A DNA stretch of 64,000 nucleotides from Cerioporus squamosus (GCA_022592435.1 JABYQS010000104.1:1-64000); one strand, 5' to 3'. Positions 10,414 to 23,300 are shown, numbered from the stretch's first letter. The notes: generated by a model from the letters alone, not told the origin. Numbers and translations are program-made.

Positions 10414-13400
10414 ATGGGTCTCTTCGCTCTCGCTCTTCCTGGTCTGATATTTGGCGACCGCATCCGCAAGCACACTGACTCCTACGACCCCGAGAAAGCC
10501 GTCCGTGAACACTCGGAGCGCTCTAGCCACGACGGCTCACCCGAACTTGACCACGACGACTCTGACGACGATCACGACCGCGCTTCTCCTGATGTACTCA
10601 CAACGAACACTCCACATCGCCGCATTCGCCGTGTGTACTCCAATGTCACTCGCGCCGCCTTCTCCGAACCCGCCCAGGCCAACGCTTCCTCCGACGACCT
10701 CACTGCCCCCCCGCCGTCGATGTTTGCTAGAATCAAGGCGTATGTCTGGCCTTCTGATAACCAGATGGCCGACATTGACAGCTTCGTTCCCAACTATCGC
10801 TGGACGCCGATCATCTCGGGGATCGTCATCCCGTTCTCCATCCTACTCGAGATCCCAGGCCTCACGGAGCGCTGGTATATCAGGACGGAGAATAACAAGA
10901 CTGTCGAGACGAGACCTAATCCTGCTATCCTCGATGTCGGCTTGGGCATCTCCATCGCATGCGCTCTGATAGCGAACGTCGGCCTGGTCCTGCGGTTCCT
11001 AGAGAAACGCGTTCAAACTGTCACGCTACTCTGCATCGTTTTCCTTACTATCCATGGTAAGCATCACCTTCGGAGTTGACGTACCTGCCACCAACGCGTC
11101 GAGCAGATATAATCAACATAATTGCTGTCACTACCTTTGGAGTGGAACATCGGTTCGACGACGGTTTCACTTACGGCGAAGCCTTCTGGATGACTCTGTG
11201 TTCCACCATCGCCTCTACCGTCACGAATGTCAGTTTAATCGTTGACCTTATCCGGACACCTGATTTTGCCAAACGAGGTGAGTTATGCATACACCAGCTG
11301 CCACTTGCTTTCTAACATGTCTGTAGGCAGCGGCCTAACCCGCAAGCAACGTGCGCTCATGATTATCGTCATCGTCTTGCTTGTTTACGTTGCTTTCGGC
11401 GCTCTCATCAACTCGCTCCTTCTCCACCTCTCCTTCGTCGACGGGCTCTACTTCACCGTCGTGTCTATTGAGACTATCGGCTTCGGCGACATTGCGCCCC
11501 ACTCGACCGGCGCACGCGTCTGGGTATGCTTCTACGTCTCCGTTGGCGTCATCAACATCGGTGTGGCCATCGCTATGTGCCGCGAGACGATCCTGGAAGG
11601 CCTCGAGATCGGCTACAGGCGTCGTATGCGGAACATGCGGCAGCGCAGGCGTGAAGCACGGCGCTTCCGCAGGTGGGAAGCCCGCTGGCAGCGCGCGGTA
11701 GAGTTTCGTCTTCGGGAGGCGGGCAAGCCTGTTTGGGTTGCCGATGAGAGGCCTCACGTCCCGAACAAGGACGCTAGCGCACATCTCTTGGGCCTTCTGC
11801 CTAGTGGCGTGAAGGTGCCGTTCTTCAAGCGCGTTGGGACCACAATCAAGCGGACCGCCACGATGCAGTCCATGGAGTCGGTCTTTGGCGGACATCGCAA
11901 GCAGCATCTGAACGTCGAAGCGCTTAACAGCGCTCAGCTCGAAGAGGCCGCACTCGAGGCCGGGGTACCACTCGAGATGTTCCTCGACCTGGAGGACAGG
12001 CAAGGCAACGACCCGGACCACGATGCTGCTCAGCATGCCACAGGTCTTCCGGTCCACTCGCAGTCCAACGGTGGCATCGTTCCTGCTCTGGCTCAGACGC
12101 ATGCCGCCCACGCCTTCGACCACACGATATCCAGCGGCTGGCCGTCGCATCCACAGACACCGACGCATGCGCAGCTAGGGCGCATGTCAGCCATGGTGAC
12201 TAAGTTCGCTGTCGCTGTCGCCGGGTCTTATGCGCATGCGTCCGGCATTCCGCAGGACGCCCCCGGCCCTAATCATGAGTCTTCGAGAAGAGGTGGCCCT
12301 GCTTCCCCTCGTCGCTCATCCGCTCACGTGAGCAGTGGCGGATCCCGACCGCATAGCGACCGTCGTGGCACGTCGTCCTCGAACATCCGTACGCACCCAG
12401 CTGCGAGGTGGCTAAAGGACTTCTCGCGCGGGGCCGCTCAGCGGTCAAACTGGACGTATGAGAAGTTCAGGGCCGACATGGAGGCGGAGGAGAAGAAGGC
12501 TTACTACGTGAAGGTGCTGTCTCCTTCGCAAGTCGCACCATGATCCCTATACTGACTGTGGTTCAGACCACGATAGCTTGGACGCTCTTCTTCCTCTTCT
12601 GGACTGTGAGTGCTCCACCATGACAGCGGGCATCAGCGGCTCATCTACGCTCTTCGCCAGGTCGGATCTGGGATCTTCTGTGCGACGGAAGGGTGGTCGT
12701 ACGGAACTGCGATGTACTTCTGTAAGTCCATAGTATCATCTCACTCCCATCTCACAAAGTGACGTTGTGCCAGGTTTCGTGGCCTTCAGTACGACCGGCT
12801 ACGGCGACTTCTCGCCTCAAACACCAGCAGGCCGGTCCGTATTCGTCGTCTGGGCCCTGTTCGGTGTGGGCACACTGACAATCCTGATATCTGGTGAGTG
12901 TCACATGGACTATGTGCGTTGCTATCTCTCATTTTCCTCCTCAGTGCTACAAGAGGCGGGATCTTCCCGATACAAGAGCGCGCTCCATTCCCGAACCTTC
13001 GACAAGGCCGTCAGGAAATACCGCAAGAAGCAGCTGCAGGAAGGAAAGCAGCGTCCTCGGCCCGTCATCGGCAAGCAGGCCTCTGGTGTCGCGGAGACAG
13101 CCACTAACGGTTCTGCGAATGGGCATCAGCCGCACGCCGAAGCGAAGCCGACGTCCGAACGCCTCAAGGAGTCCCAGGAGATTGCGAAGCGGACTCTCGA
13201 GGCGCTGCCGGGCGAGGTTGTCAAGATGTCGAGGGAGTTCCGCGACTACATGCAATTCTCGTTGCTGGCGGCGCGGATGGCACCAACCCGCTCGAGGACC
13301 GAGACGCGGAGGGCGAGACCGGGAACTTGACCATTCCGCCTGAGATGCGTAAGCTCCTGGACGAGCTGTGTGACATAGAGGGCATCAACGACAGGGTGAA

Positions 13401-13946
13401 GGGTGAGATTCTCCAGGACGAAGACGCGAGGAAGGTGAGTAGGCCTGGGAGACTCTTGTGGAGCTACTGACTGACGAGTTCGGACAGACCCTCTTTATGC
13501 TTGGTCTTGAACGTGAGCAGGGCCCCGTTATTGGATCGCACCGCACTGACTGAGTCTCTGCTTCTAGGTTCCTTTAAGCGCCTCGTAACGTCCGCCGAGA
13601 AGGCCCTCTCAGCACTTGCAGATCGCGACGCGCTGGCATCTATCACCGCCGCTCAGCAGCCTCCCAAACGCCACCAGGCCCTCCTCAACACAATCTCCAT
13701 TGCAGACACCCGGGCGAGGCAGACGACGACGACGACCGCCGCACACATATACGTGCGCAGTCCGAGCCTGAGCTACCGAGCGTACATCGCCAGCACGTCA
13801 TACATGCACGCCATGCGCACGCGGTGCGGGACTTGTCGCCTGCGAGCGGTAGTACCTGGGGCGAGTCTTCGACGTCTACTCCACGCGCGCATTCTCCCGC
13901 CATCACGGAGGACATGCCTTCCTCGTCGTCTTCGGTTAGGAGCTGA
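10414..13946 (+). CDS. TOK1-type two-pore-domain potassium channel
   Basis: Fungal outward-rectifying K+ channel of the plasma membrane. About 1,000 residues. The cytosolic N-terminus is rich in Asp/Ser/His (DDSDDDHD), followed by several hydrophobic helices. Pore 1 has selectivity filter TIGFGD (about 11479). Pore 2 has TTGYGDFSP (about 12793), followed by a last helix and the cytosolic tail KTLFMLGLE...SAEKALSALADRD. Between the two pores lies a long Arg/His/Ser-rich cytosolic loop (about 300 residues). Two one-base breaks appear in the C-terminal tail. Near 13270, FSLLAA must shift to reach DGTNPLEDRDAEGE. Near 13710, a shift gives an acidic/Ser-rich end stopping at 13944-13946, instead of the unbroken frame ending at 13956. 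Both pores and all splice joints upstream are intact. Confidence 0.9.
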
Positions 13947-13956
13947 CGACTCGTAA

Positions 13957-14326
13957 CTCCTGTTTTTGCACCGCATCTCTCATAACGATCTCATCTCCAC
14001 CCACGCTCCCGATTATGTTGTCTGTACATTCACTCATCTGCCTGTTGCTTCATGACTCAATTCGTTCATGTCAGCCCACCTCCGGACATACTTACACAGT
14101 CTCGTACATAGTCTCAATTTTCTACTCAATCTCTCCCGCAAGTCCAGTCATACAAGTGTAGTCATAGCGCATACAAACATACATGTGCGTCCTAGTAGTG
14201 TAATAGTATACACGATGGACGTCCCGAGAACATCGATCATAGCCTACTGTATCTATGCTACAAGTCATATTGAAGAACGCATAATATCATAGTCATCTGT
14301 GGGAATTCCGGGCTGCTCGAGGGTTC
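13957..14326. other. Convergent intergenic region (3' untranslated regions)
   Basis: AT-richer sequence with several TTCAT/TACAT elements between the 3' ends of the channel and F-box genes. No coding signal seen. Confidence 0.5.
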
Positions 14327-16131
14327 TCACATGTCCATCGACATCGTCACGTAGTCGCACTGGTGCGCGTCGGCAACCTGAACGAAAAAGCCACCGTACT
14401 CATCAGACGCCAAATCCTCCAACACCGACAACATCAAGAGAGCTCACCTTCAGCATGAACCCATTCTCGAAGAGCGACGCGCCCACGAGCCGCGCAGGGA
14501 GGTTGTGCAGTCGCCTGCACCGTATCCGGCAGGGCACGTCCGACTTCACCAGCTTGCAGTCTTCCTCGAACCACTGCGAGTAGTCCTCCACCACCGGCGC
14601 CTTCGACAGCGACACGGACCACTCGGAGACGTCTCGTACGCCGGAGTCCCGGCATGCGCACCGTCCACGTCGAAGTCGAGCAGCGCAAGGACCGGCGCGC
14701 CGTCGTGATAGTACGGGATGAGCGCGCGCCGGCCAAACGTCGTCGGGGCCTCCCAGGAGCACGTCTCGCCCACGCGGAAGAAGCGGCTGCACTCCGGGCC
14801 CCAGTCCTCCCATGCGACGGACTCGACGAGCTCATCCACGCACGCCGAGGCGTGCTCGAGGAGGGAGGCGACGCGGATGGCGAGGAGGACGGACGACTTG
14901 GTCTGCCCGTTCCCGAGCGCGCGGACCATGTTGATGACGACGATTTCGGACGCAGGGTCGCACGCGAATGCGCGGCCGGGCTCGGCCTGGCTGTACGGCT
15001 GGGAGACGGTCGTCCAGACCTGCAGGGCCTCCGGCTGGAAGCGCGGGAGCTCGAGCGTGCACGTGTGCACGTCGTTGTCGTCGTCGAACGCGTGCAGCTG
15101 GAGGCATTCGTCGTGCACGACGAGGAGGGTGCGGTCGCCGATGAAGGAGATGACGTCGCCCCATGCGTGGAACCCGGACTCGATCTGCACCATGCGGGTT
15201 TGTCAAGTGATCAGCGTGAGTGGAAGTGAGGATGCGGCGGTACAACTTACGAGGCAGAGGTGTCCGGTCTGCCAGTCCCATACGTGAAGGACCCTCTCGT
15301 CGTGCATCGGATGTTTCCGCGCAAGGATGGCGCAGAGATCTTCGTGGATCCGGAAGCTACTTGGGTCCATGATAGGCACATCGCTTTTCTCCAGTGTCGG
15401 AGACTGGGCCAGAGGATGTTGCAATCCCGTGGTCAACGATCGTACATAGATGTCACTGCGAATCGTTGTGAGTGCGTGACCCGCAGATGGGCAACAAGGA
15501 GATACGTACGGGCATCGTCCATCTTCACTTTCACCGAGGAAAATCATGAGATCCTGGGATGGATCGAAGCGGTACCAGCTGTAGTCGGGCAGGAGCGAGG
15601 CAGGCAGGCGATGGGCGAAGAACCAGCCGCTATTGTTCGGAGGTTCCTTAGGACTTGATACCGCCGGTACCCTCACGAACAACAGCCCGCCGTCCTCGTC
15701 CGACATCCCAAGCCACCCACAGGGCAAAAAAATGGGCGCTGGTGCGCTGTGTACGTGGCTAGAGACAGAGCGAACCAGCTCCCTGCCTCTCTCCATCGGG
15801 AAAGACAACTTCTCCCAAGCACGATGATAACGGCGGAGCATATCGAGGCGCACTCTCAGAGGCACCTCGGAGTCCACGCCGTCGACCAATGCGCTGTCGT
15901 GGAGCTTGCTGCCATACCGTACGCGTTGATAGACGATGATCTCTGCGAACTTCCGACAAACCTGGTGGTGGGTGTGGTCAGCGATGGTCGACGGTCGACA
16001 AGATCAGTGCGAAGCTCTTCTGCGCTCACCAGCATGCACTTCATGAGGTCTCCAACAGGTAGCTCGCAGAGAATATGTTCCCATAGTTCAGTTGGTATGG
16101 CGTCGGGGAGCTTGAGAGTGCGGGTTGGCAT
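14327..16131 (-). CDS. F-box protein of basidiomycete type
   Basis: Probable substrate-recognition subunit of an SCF ubiquitin ligase. The N-terminal F-box reads IPTELWEHILCELPVGDLMK then CMLVCRKFAEII across the first intron. The rest (about 470 residues) has no named domain, but it contains alternating hydrophobic strands and WDW/WDNG-like motifs (HVWDWQTGHLCL, SVAWEDWGPECSRFF) typical of the large basidiomycete F-box families. The last exon ends YVTMSMDM and stops at 14327-14329. The frame breaks by one base at about 14641-14660: FDVDGAHA must shift to reach SGVRDVSEWSV. An alternative upstream ATG in frame would add about 70 residues; I prefer 16131, just before the F-box. Confidence 0.75.
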
Positions 16132-16747
16132 GGCTGTCAAGAGAAGCGAGTGGTGCCGAACAGGAAGGCAGCTGGATGCTTCTGTTGTATATATGGCTGT
16201 CGTGGTTTCGCAAGCCGTCATTCTGCTCATGGTGGTCACAGTGAAGGGTGGAAGGTCTGCCCATATTCGCGTGTCTTGGGACTTTCGGTAGTAGTATTGT
16301 CGCACAAGCCGGTCAATAGAACCGCGTTGTCCCGCGGCCATAGCTAAGTACTAGCCAAGCGACAATAAGGCGGACCAGGATACATCCGCATGCAATGCAT
16401 AAACGAGGGGCCCATTATGGCCGTAGCGCACTTAGTGGATTTGTTAGTCGTTAAGGGGGAACAAGTAAGTAAACGAACCAGACGAGAAAGCGCATGCGAT
16501 TGTACTGTTGTCCGAATCTGTCCCTTCCACTGTTGTGGCGGTGCCCTCGGGGCTACGGACCGGAGGGTCCTTGGGGACGTTCCCGCCGGGCCGCCTTGGC
16601 CTCGACTGACCGCTATGATCAGCGACGCAGTTCTGTCCCCGCCTTCGCACGGGGACGAGCATGGTATCTTCCACACACTCACCACAGTCTGCGGCATCTC
16701 CTAGTGAACGGCTTGAATCGATTGTCTCTCACCTCCGCCAGCCTGCA
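16132..16747. other. Divergent promoter region between F-box gene and reductase gene
   Basis: Holds both presumed promoters. A C-rich/purine-rich stretch lies near 16530-16660. An in-frame ATG at 16661 could extend the reductase by 29 residues, but the conserved protein starts at 16748. No separate gene is supported. Confidence 0.45.
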
Positions 16748-18152
16748 ATGTCCAACAAGCTCAAGGTCGTCGTTTCTCGCGACCTGGGTCCAGATGTCAT
16801 GCCATTGCTGCTCGATAACAAGGAGCTAGATGTGCGAGGCTGCAATCTTCATAGTGCAGCATAGGACCTGATTTTGCTTGTAGGTCGTTGTATGGCCACA
16901 TAACAGCGTTTGCGACCGTAAATGGTTGCTGGAGAACGCTGCCGGTGCCTCTGGCATCCTGGTCATGCTTTCTGAGAAAGTAAGCATATCTCTCTTTGAT
17001 CCTCGCCGGATGCATTACTGACACGAATTGCAGGTAGACTCAGAACTCTTTGACGCGGCAGGCCCATCCCTGCGCGTTGTTTCGACGATGTCCGTCGGCT
17101 ATGGTAAGCGTTGCGCAACCTCTTTCACGAAACCAACACGCTGACGCCCTGCAGAGCACGCGGATCTGAAGGAGTTGTCTAAACGCGGCATTCGCTTTGG
17201 CTACACACCGGATGTCCTGACAGACGCAGGCACGTCCGTTTGGTATCTATCCTGTACCAGCTTACCCTGATCAACCACAATCTCAGTCGCCGACCTCTCC
17301 ATCATGCTGGCGCTCATGGCCGGCAGAAACACCAAAGAAACCTCAGAGATCGTCCAGTCCGGACAGGCACGTAATCGCGGATAGTATCTCGTCTGTCCGA
17401 GTCGCTGACACACGCACCCACCCATATCTACCCTCGACACGGTACTACGACAGTGGCCCAACTTCGTCTGGTCTCCCTTCGCGTTCTGCGGCCCACAACT
17501 CAGCGTGACCTCCACCTCGCCCAAACGCACCGCAGGCTTCATCGGCTTCGGGCGCATCGCGCAGGCGACGCTCGCCCGCCTGATCCCCTTCGGCTTCCAG
17601 CACTGCCTGTACACCGCGAACCCGGCCACGCCGCCCAACCCCGCCGCGGACGCCGCGCTCGCGGCCAAGCACGGGGTGCGCGAGCTCCGCCGGGTGCCGC
17701 TCGACGAGCTCGCGCGCGAGAGCGACGTCGTGTTCGTCCTCGCGCCTGGGGGAGCGTCGACGTACCATATCGTGGACGAGAAGTTTTTAAGGGGGATGAA
17801 GCGCAGCGCAGTGCTCGTCAACACGGCGCGGGGGACGCTTGTGGACTCGGATGCGCTCGCGAAGGCGCTGCGTGAGGGCTGGCTGTATGGTGCGGGGATC
17901 GACGTCGTCGAGGGCGAGCCGAAGGTTGGAGGGGATCATCCGCTGGTCAAGGCTCCGAGGTGAGGACTGCCTTATCTGCCTTGTACTGAGAGACAGACTG
18001 ACGAGGGACAATTCTGCAGGTGTGTCGTTCTGCCACACATTGGCAGTGCGACTACGGACACTCGTATCGGGATGGCCAGTTTGGCGGCCAACAACCTTCT
18101 GGGAGGACTTTTCGGCAAAGACATGCCCGCCGAGCTCAACACTTCGCGTTAA
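16748..18152 (+). CDS. Glyoxylate/hydroxypyruvate reductase (D-2-hydroxyacid dehydrogenase)
   Basis: NAD(P)H-dependent reduction of glyoxylate/hydroxypyruvate, family of animal GRHPR. About 330 residues in seven or eight exons. Visible: [45 protein letters not shown], the dinucleotide-binding loop [16 protein letters not shown], the catalytic arginine in [10 protein letters not shown], a glutamate in VEGEP and the catalytic histidine in [12 protein letters not shown]. It ends with [17 protein letters not shown], very like the GRHPR C-terminus. All splice joints keep frame. No peroxisomal targeting tripeptide is present (ends TSR). Cytosolic location is inferred. Confidence 0.92.
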
Positions 18153-18540
18153 GGAGGTGCCGCGATGCATGATGCTGTGAAACCAGGCGACGACTGTACA
18201 TCTAGGACATGCTCACTGTATACTTCGCTGCAACGATCGTAGTCTAATGAGTACAGGACTCTCGGTTGCCTCCGGAGCCGTCACACTCCATTGCAAGAGA
18301 TTTCAACGGAAGTCTATTCATCCTTTCATGCGGCAAGAAGTACACCAGTGTATGTATGTATGGGTAGTGAGCACTAATCATCGTGTGCGCGTGCACCACG
18401 ACGAGCTGTTGTTACGCTAACGGGGCTAAGTAAGTAAGTCATTGAGGGTCAGAGATTCGGAGGCCCATGGGCGGTATGCAAAAAAAATGTGAGATGGAGC
18501 AGCGAAAGATGCGTGTGATATAATATAAATACACCGGTTC
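18153..18540. other. Convergent intergenic region
   Basis: 3' flanks of the reductase and HMG-CoA reductase genes. No coding signal; TATGTATGTATG and AAGTAAGTAAG runs are present. Confidence 0.45.
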
Positions 18541-18640
18541 GGTCGACGAACGAACGAGCGAACGGACGAACACGAGAGCGAAAACGAGAACGAGAACGAA
18601 AGCGAAACAAGCGCGATCCATCCTCCTCCGAAAGCGAGAA
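18541..18640 (+). repeat. Purine-rich CGAACGAA/GAACGA low-complexity tract
   Basis: Short imprecise tandem units of GAACGA, GAGCGA and GAAAACGA type fill about 70-90 bp just downstream of the HMG-CoA reductase stop codon. Degenerate microsatellite, probably within the 3' untranslated region of that gene. Confidence 0.7.
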
Positions 18641-18704
18641 CCAAAGGTCCCATCGCCCAAGAGCCAGAGCCAGAGCCAAAGCCCTAGAACCGAAACAAGT
18701 CCGT

Positions 18705-21700
18705 TCACTTGGCTGCGGCCTCGACGACATACCCCGCCGGCTGCGGTGGTGGTACCCGCTCGTCACTCGAGCTCGGCGTGAGCGGGAACTGCGGCTGCCC
18801 CTGCTTCTCCGCAGGCTCGAGGCCGGGGGTCTGTGGCCGCGAGGGCATGGGCGTGTTCAGCTGCGAGCGGTTGTGCGCCAGATGCGCGCGGACGAGGTGG
18901 CCGGCTGCGAGCGCGGACATGAGCGAGAGCTCGCCCGCCATGACCGCGGACGCGATGATGCGTGCGAGCTGCTGCGCGTTCTGGCCGGGGTTCGTCGGAT
19001 GCGCGCCCGCGACGCCGAGCATCTGCAGGACGGCTTGCTGCGGCGAAAGGATCGTACCGCCACCGACGGTGCCGACTTCGATACAGGGCATCGTGACGGT
19101 CATGAGGAGGTCCTCGCCGTTGTTCGTCCTGGCAGCCGAAGCATGAGTGAGCAGGCCAAACACGAGACGAGGCTGATGAGACTTACGGCTCCATGAGGGT
19201 CATGCAGTTCGAACTCTCGACGTTCTGCGCAGGGTCCTGGCCGGTCGCCAAGAAGACCGCGGTGAGGATGTTCGCCGCATGCGCGTTGAACCCGCCGACC
19301 GAGCCCGCCATCGCGCTCCCGATCAGGTTCTTCTTCACGTTCAGGTTCGCCAGTGACTCGACCGTCGTCTTGAGCACGCTCTTGACGACCTTGCCGGGAA
19401 TGACAGCCTCCGCAACGATGCTCTTCCCGCGGCCCTCGATCCAGTTGATCGCCGCGGGCTTCTTGTCCGTGCAGTAGTTGCCCGAGAGCGCGAGGACGAC
19501 CATCTCCGGGAACTCCTTCGTGAGCAGATCGAGCGCCTTCTCCGTCGCCTTCGAGATCATGTTCATGCCCATCGCGTCGCCCGTGCGCGTCGCGAAGCGG
19601 ACGAAGAGCGTACGCCCGGCGAGCGCGCACTTGATCTTTTGCAGCTTGGCGAACCGCGACGTGGACTCGAAGGCCTCCTTGATTGCCGCGTAACCCTCCT
19701 CGGACTCGATGAAGGCCTTGGCCTCCGCAGCGCGCACGACGGACGGGAAGTCAATGGCTGGGCCGCGGGTCATGCCGTCAGCCGTGAGGACGGTGGTGAC
19801 ACCTCCGCCGGCGTTGAGGGCCTTGCATCCGCGAGACGTCGAGGCAACGAGCGTGCCCTCAGCGGTGGCCATGGGGATAGGGTACATGAGACCGTCGATC
19901 TTGAGAGGGCCAGCGACACCGAGGGGAAGGGGTATGTAACCGATGACGTTCTCGCAGCAAGCACCCATGACACGCGAGTAGTCGTAGTCCTTCATGGGAT
20001 GAGCGAAGTCTCGAGGGTCTTCGTGCGAGAAGCGCGGGCTAAACAGGCATGCAGTCAGCATCGAACGTACAGCGGCCAGAACAGCTGAAAACTCACAAAT
20101 CAGAGCGCGACGATGCGGACAGCACGCTCAAGGTCTCCAAGCATCTTCTCGAGCGCATACGGAGCGATCTTGCCAGTCTGTGATAGCAGGATGACCTCCT
20201 CGTCGTTGAGCATCTTAAGCGCGACCGAGACCGGGCGGGGGCCGTTCTCGAAGATGTCCACGCATTCCGCAAGCGACCGGACTTCGACCTCACGCTCGAG
20301 CCCAGGAGTCTCCGGGGTGATCGGCTCAACGGGTGCAGGAGAGCGGATGGGCAGCCGAGTGAGGGCCTGGTCAATCGACTCGAGGTTGAGAGGCCTGCTG
20401 AGGACGGCTGGCGGGGGTGCGGGAGCAGACGGTGCAACTTCAGGCTCCACGATAGGGGCAGCAACCGGAGCAGCGACTGCCGGAGCGGCGCTGGCCATGA
20501 AGACTACAGGAGGAGGACCGTGCTCCTTCTCCTCCTCAGGGTCCTCTGTGACCTGGACGACAGAGCGTGCGCGGGAGCGGAAACGCACACCCTGCGTACG
20601 GACTGCGCGCATCGCTGCGAGCCCAGAGCCTGCGGCGATGCCCTTGAGGAGATATCCGTTCAGAGCGACGCTGATGGCGAGCAGGGCAACGATCCACTTC
20701 GAAATGACCGGGTCACCAACGAGAGAGCTCCAGGAGGACATGAACTTCTCGATCGCCTCACCGGTGTTAGCATTGGCGGCCTGAGCTTGCGGGACGACGG
20801 TGGGAATGGCGTGGACGTAAACTGGGGGAGCAACCTTGACAATAAGCTCGACCGGCTCCGTGCCCTCGACAGAGGCGGGAATGCTCGAGGTAGCAGCGAG
20901 GGTGGAAAGGACGCTCGCGATCGCGGGGCTCGTAATATCGACACGAGGCGCGGGGACAGCTTCGGGCCGAAGAGGGTGCCTCTGGTGGCGGGCGTTGGCG
21001 GTGGCAGGCGTCAGGGTCGTGCAGAAGTTCAGGATGTGCAGCGTGAGGAAAGAAGCAATCTGAACAGAGATAAACTGGTAAGTAAAGGCACAGCCACTAC
21101 GACGATGTGGACGCACCAAGAGAAGCTTCAGCCTCGCCATGGGGTTCTCCTCAACCTCCCGCATCTTGCCGTCATCCTTGAAGAAGGAACCCTTGACACC
21201 GATGACGGAGTTGGTAGCCCGCTGGGGCATGCTCTTCGGGACTTCGGCAGCGATGTTCTGCTTGCTGTTCGAGCGGGAGAGTGCGCCACGGACTGGAGCA
21301 CCGTTGGCCTTGACGGCGGTGATGGAACTGGACCTGGATCGCGACATCTCACGGACTTTCTTAACGCGACGGACCTGGAAGCGATAGCGTTAGAAAGCAG
21401 TTCATAGGCGCAATATGAGGAGTGCAGTCCAGCTCCCGCCGCAACTCGGAGAGGAGAGGATGCACGTGACAAAGATTGCATAAGCGCCGCCCGTGACGAG
21501 AGGCGCTTACACACCAGTGAATGGGGCATAGTGGCTCGAACTTACCTCAACCATGATGGTTAAGACAGCGGTGTACCAGGTGAAGGTCATCAAGCAGTCC
21601 ATGGCCAGAGCAACAGCAGCGACAGAGCAGAACTCCTTCAACCCGCCAACGCGGCTGTTGACGCCAACGAAAAGGACCGCAATTTCAAGGGCGTAGTCGC

Positions 21701-22898
21701 GCAGGATAACGTTGCCGACACGGTCAAGTGCCTCAAGAATGACGGCGCCAGCGGGCTTCATACGACCATCCTCCTGGGGCTTGAGCATGTGAGGGTGTGA
21801 AAGGACTGCCCGGGCGAGACGGAGGGGCTTGTCAAATCCGACCGTGCAAACAAGGAAAGGAAGCGCCTCCGTAAGGGCGATCGGATCGAGGGGGATGTCC
21901 AGGGACCGGCAGAGAGGAAGCGTGAAGAGGAAGGAGATGATTGCGGATGAGAAGATGCCGGTGGAAAGCCAGAAGTTGGAACCCAGGGCGCGAGAGGACA
22001 GGAATAGCCTCGCGAACGTCACATGCATCAGGATGTAGCCGGTGAGCACGACGAGAATGTCGAGAGAGTCTGCTTTCTATAACGGGGTCAGAAGAAGCCG
22101 AATGCGCTACGATGATGTATGCGCACCTTGGTGAGCTCCCAGAAGCGCAGCACAAGTGCACTGAGAGCATATGCGACCCACTTGCTGCTCTTCATCTCGC
22201 CAATGCTTTCCTGGCGCTTGCCAGCGTCGACATCATACCTAACACCATCGACGAGGATGGTCTTCTCTCGCCGAAGTGCGCCGAGCCAGTCCTCGCGCGT
22301 GCCGGGCTTGAACGAGAGTGTGAGGGTAGGGGCCGAACCCGGTTCGGAAACACCGATGAAACACGCGGCGTCCGAAGTGTTGGAGCCAGGTACATGGCAG
22401 ACGGACGAATATGCCTTGCCGGAAAGAGTTGGTACGTTTGACACGAGGTGCTGCGCAACGGGAGTCGCATCGAGAGGAGCAACCTGGAACAGCAAGTATC
22501 AGCACCGACTGAATGTACGACTGTATGCGCGAACGGATGACGACGAAGGAGTACACCGCGTTCGGAACAACTGCGGAATGGGGCAGGACACGTACCGATT
22601 GTGACTTCTCGTCGAGAGAGAAGACGAGCTGCTGCAATTCCAACGCGTCGCGGCCGGCACCAGGGTGCTTCCAGGCCTCGGCCCAATCATGCTTCGTGAC
22701 TGCGACCCATTCACCGTTGGTAAGTCGCGCGTAAGCCGGGCGGAGTGCAGGAGGATGCGACGACTCGAAAAAGGACGAATGCTTGATGCCCGAGAGGATG
22801 TGGAAGTAGGCAAGCGTCCCAAGCACGAAGACGGAGACTATCGTCTCGATGGGAGAAAAGACGGTGTGGGTGGACAGCGGCCGAAGGATAGCACGCAT
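18705..22898 (-). CDS. HMG1: 3-Hydroxy-3-methylglutaryl-CoA reductase
   Basis: Rate-limiting reductase of the mevalonate pathway in the ER membrane. About 1,200 residues. The first exon starts [18 protein letters not shown] with a first membrane helix. Sterol-sensing-domain helices lie at about 21540-22080 ([26 protein letters not shown]). A Pro/Ala-rich linker follows (20350-21000), then the catalytic domain: [17 protein letters not shown] (19930), [14 protein letters not shown] (19580), EVGTVGGGT (19060) and the catalytic histidine region [11 protein letters not shown] (18870). The conserved segment before the catalytic core is broken twice by one base (about 20101-20118 and 19989-20003). 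Repairing both gives [25 protein letters not shown] sequence leading into [13 protein letters not shown]. Ends in a Pro/Ser-rich tail. The product is certain; the breaks look like sequence errors. Confidence 0.95.
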
Positions 22899-23300
22899 TT
22901 TGGCGGAGAGTGTGTGGGAGGTAGTGTGTGTGGGGACGGAGACGAAGCGCGAGTGCAGGCCAATATATGAATAAGTCTATGGGGCCGTAATAGCAGGCGT
23001 TGCGCGAGCTGAAGGCGACATAGAAAGGCGATGTCAGAAAGACGGACGGGTGCGTCGTACGAGAAAAGACGTGGAGCGCGTTACACACCTTGCAGACCGC
23101 GGTGCACGGAGCGCGTACGAGAGTCCGGTAGCGGAGAAAGGAGGGCGCACGACGCGGATGAGCGCGTCGGCTTTGTGGACGTCGATGAAGACGGGGCCGA
23201 CACAGGCGACGACGAGGCGGGGGAGGTCCGAGTCGAGCCTGGGGTCGTTGGGGGGCGAGGGAGAGGATGTGGGACGATCGCCTCCAATTATTCCTCCGGC
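22899..23300 (-). promoter_or_regulatory. HMG-CoA reductase 5' leader/promoter with an upstream ORF
   Basis: GC-rich region upstream of the HMG-CoA reductase ATG. An ATG at 23285-23287 opens a 68-codon Ser/Thr/Pro-rich upstream frame that ends at 23081, before the main start. Whether it lies in the mRNA leader is not known. A TATATATGG element lies further out near 23323. Confidence 0.35.

Noticed and set aside
20520..21407. 295-residue open frame on the plus strand
   Set aside because: Antisense shadow of the HMG-CoA reductase linker exon, Gly/Arg/Asp-rich without motifs.
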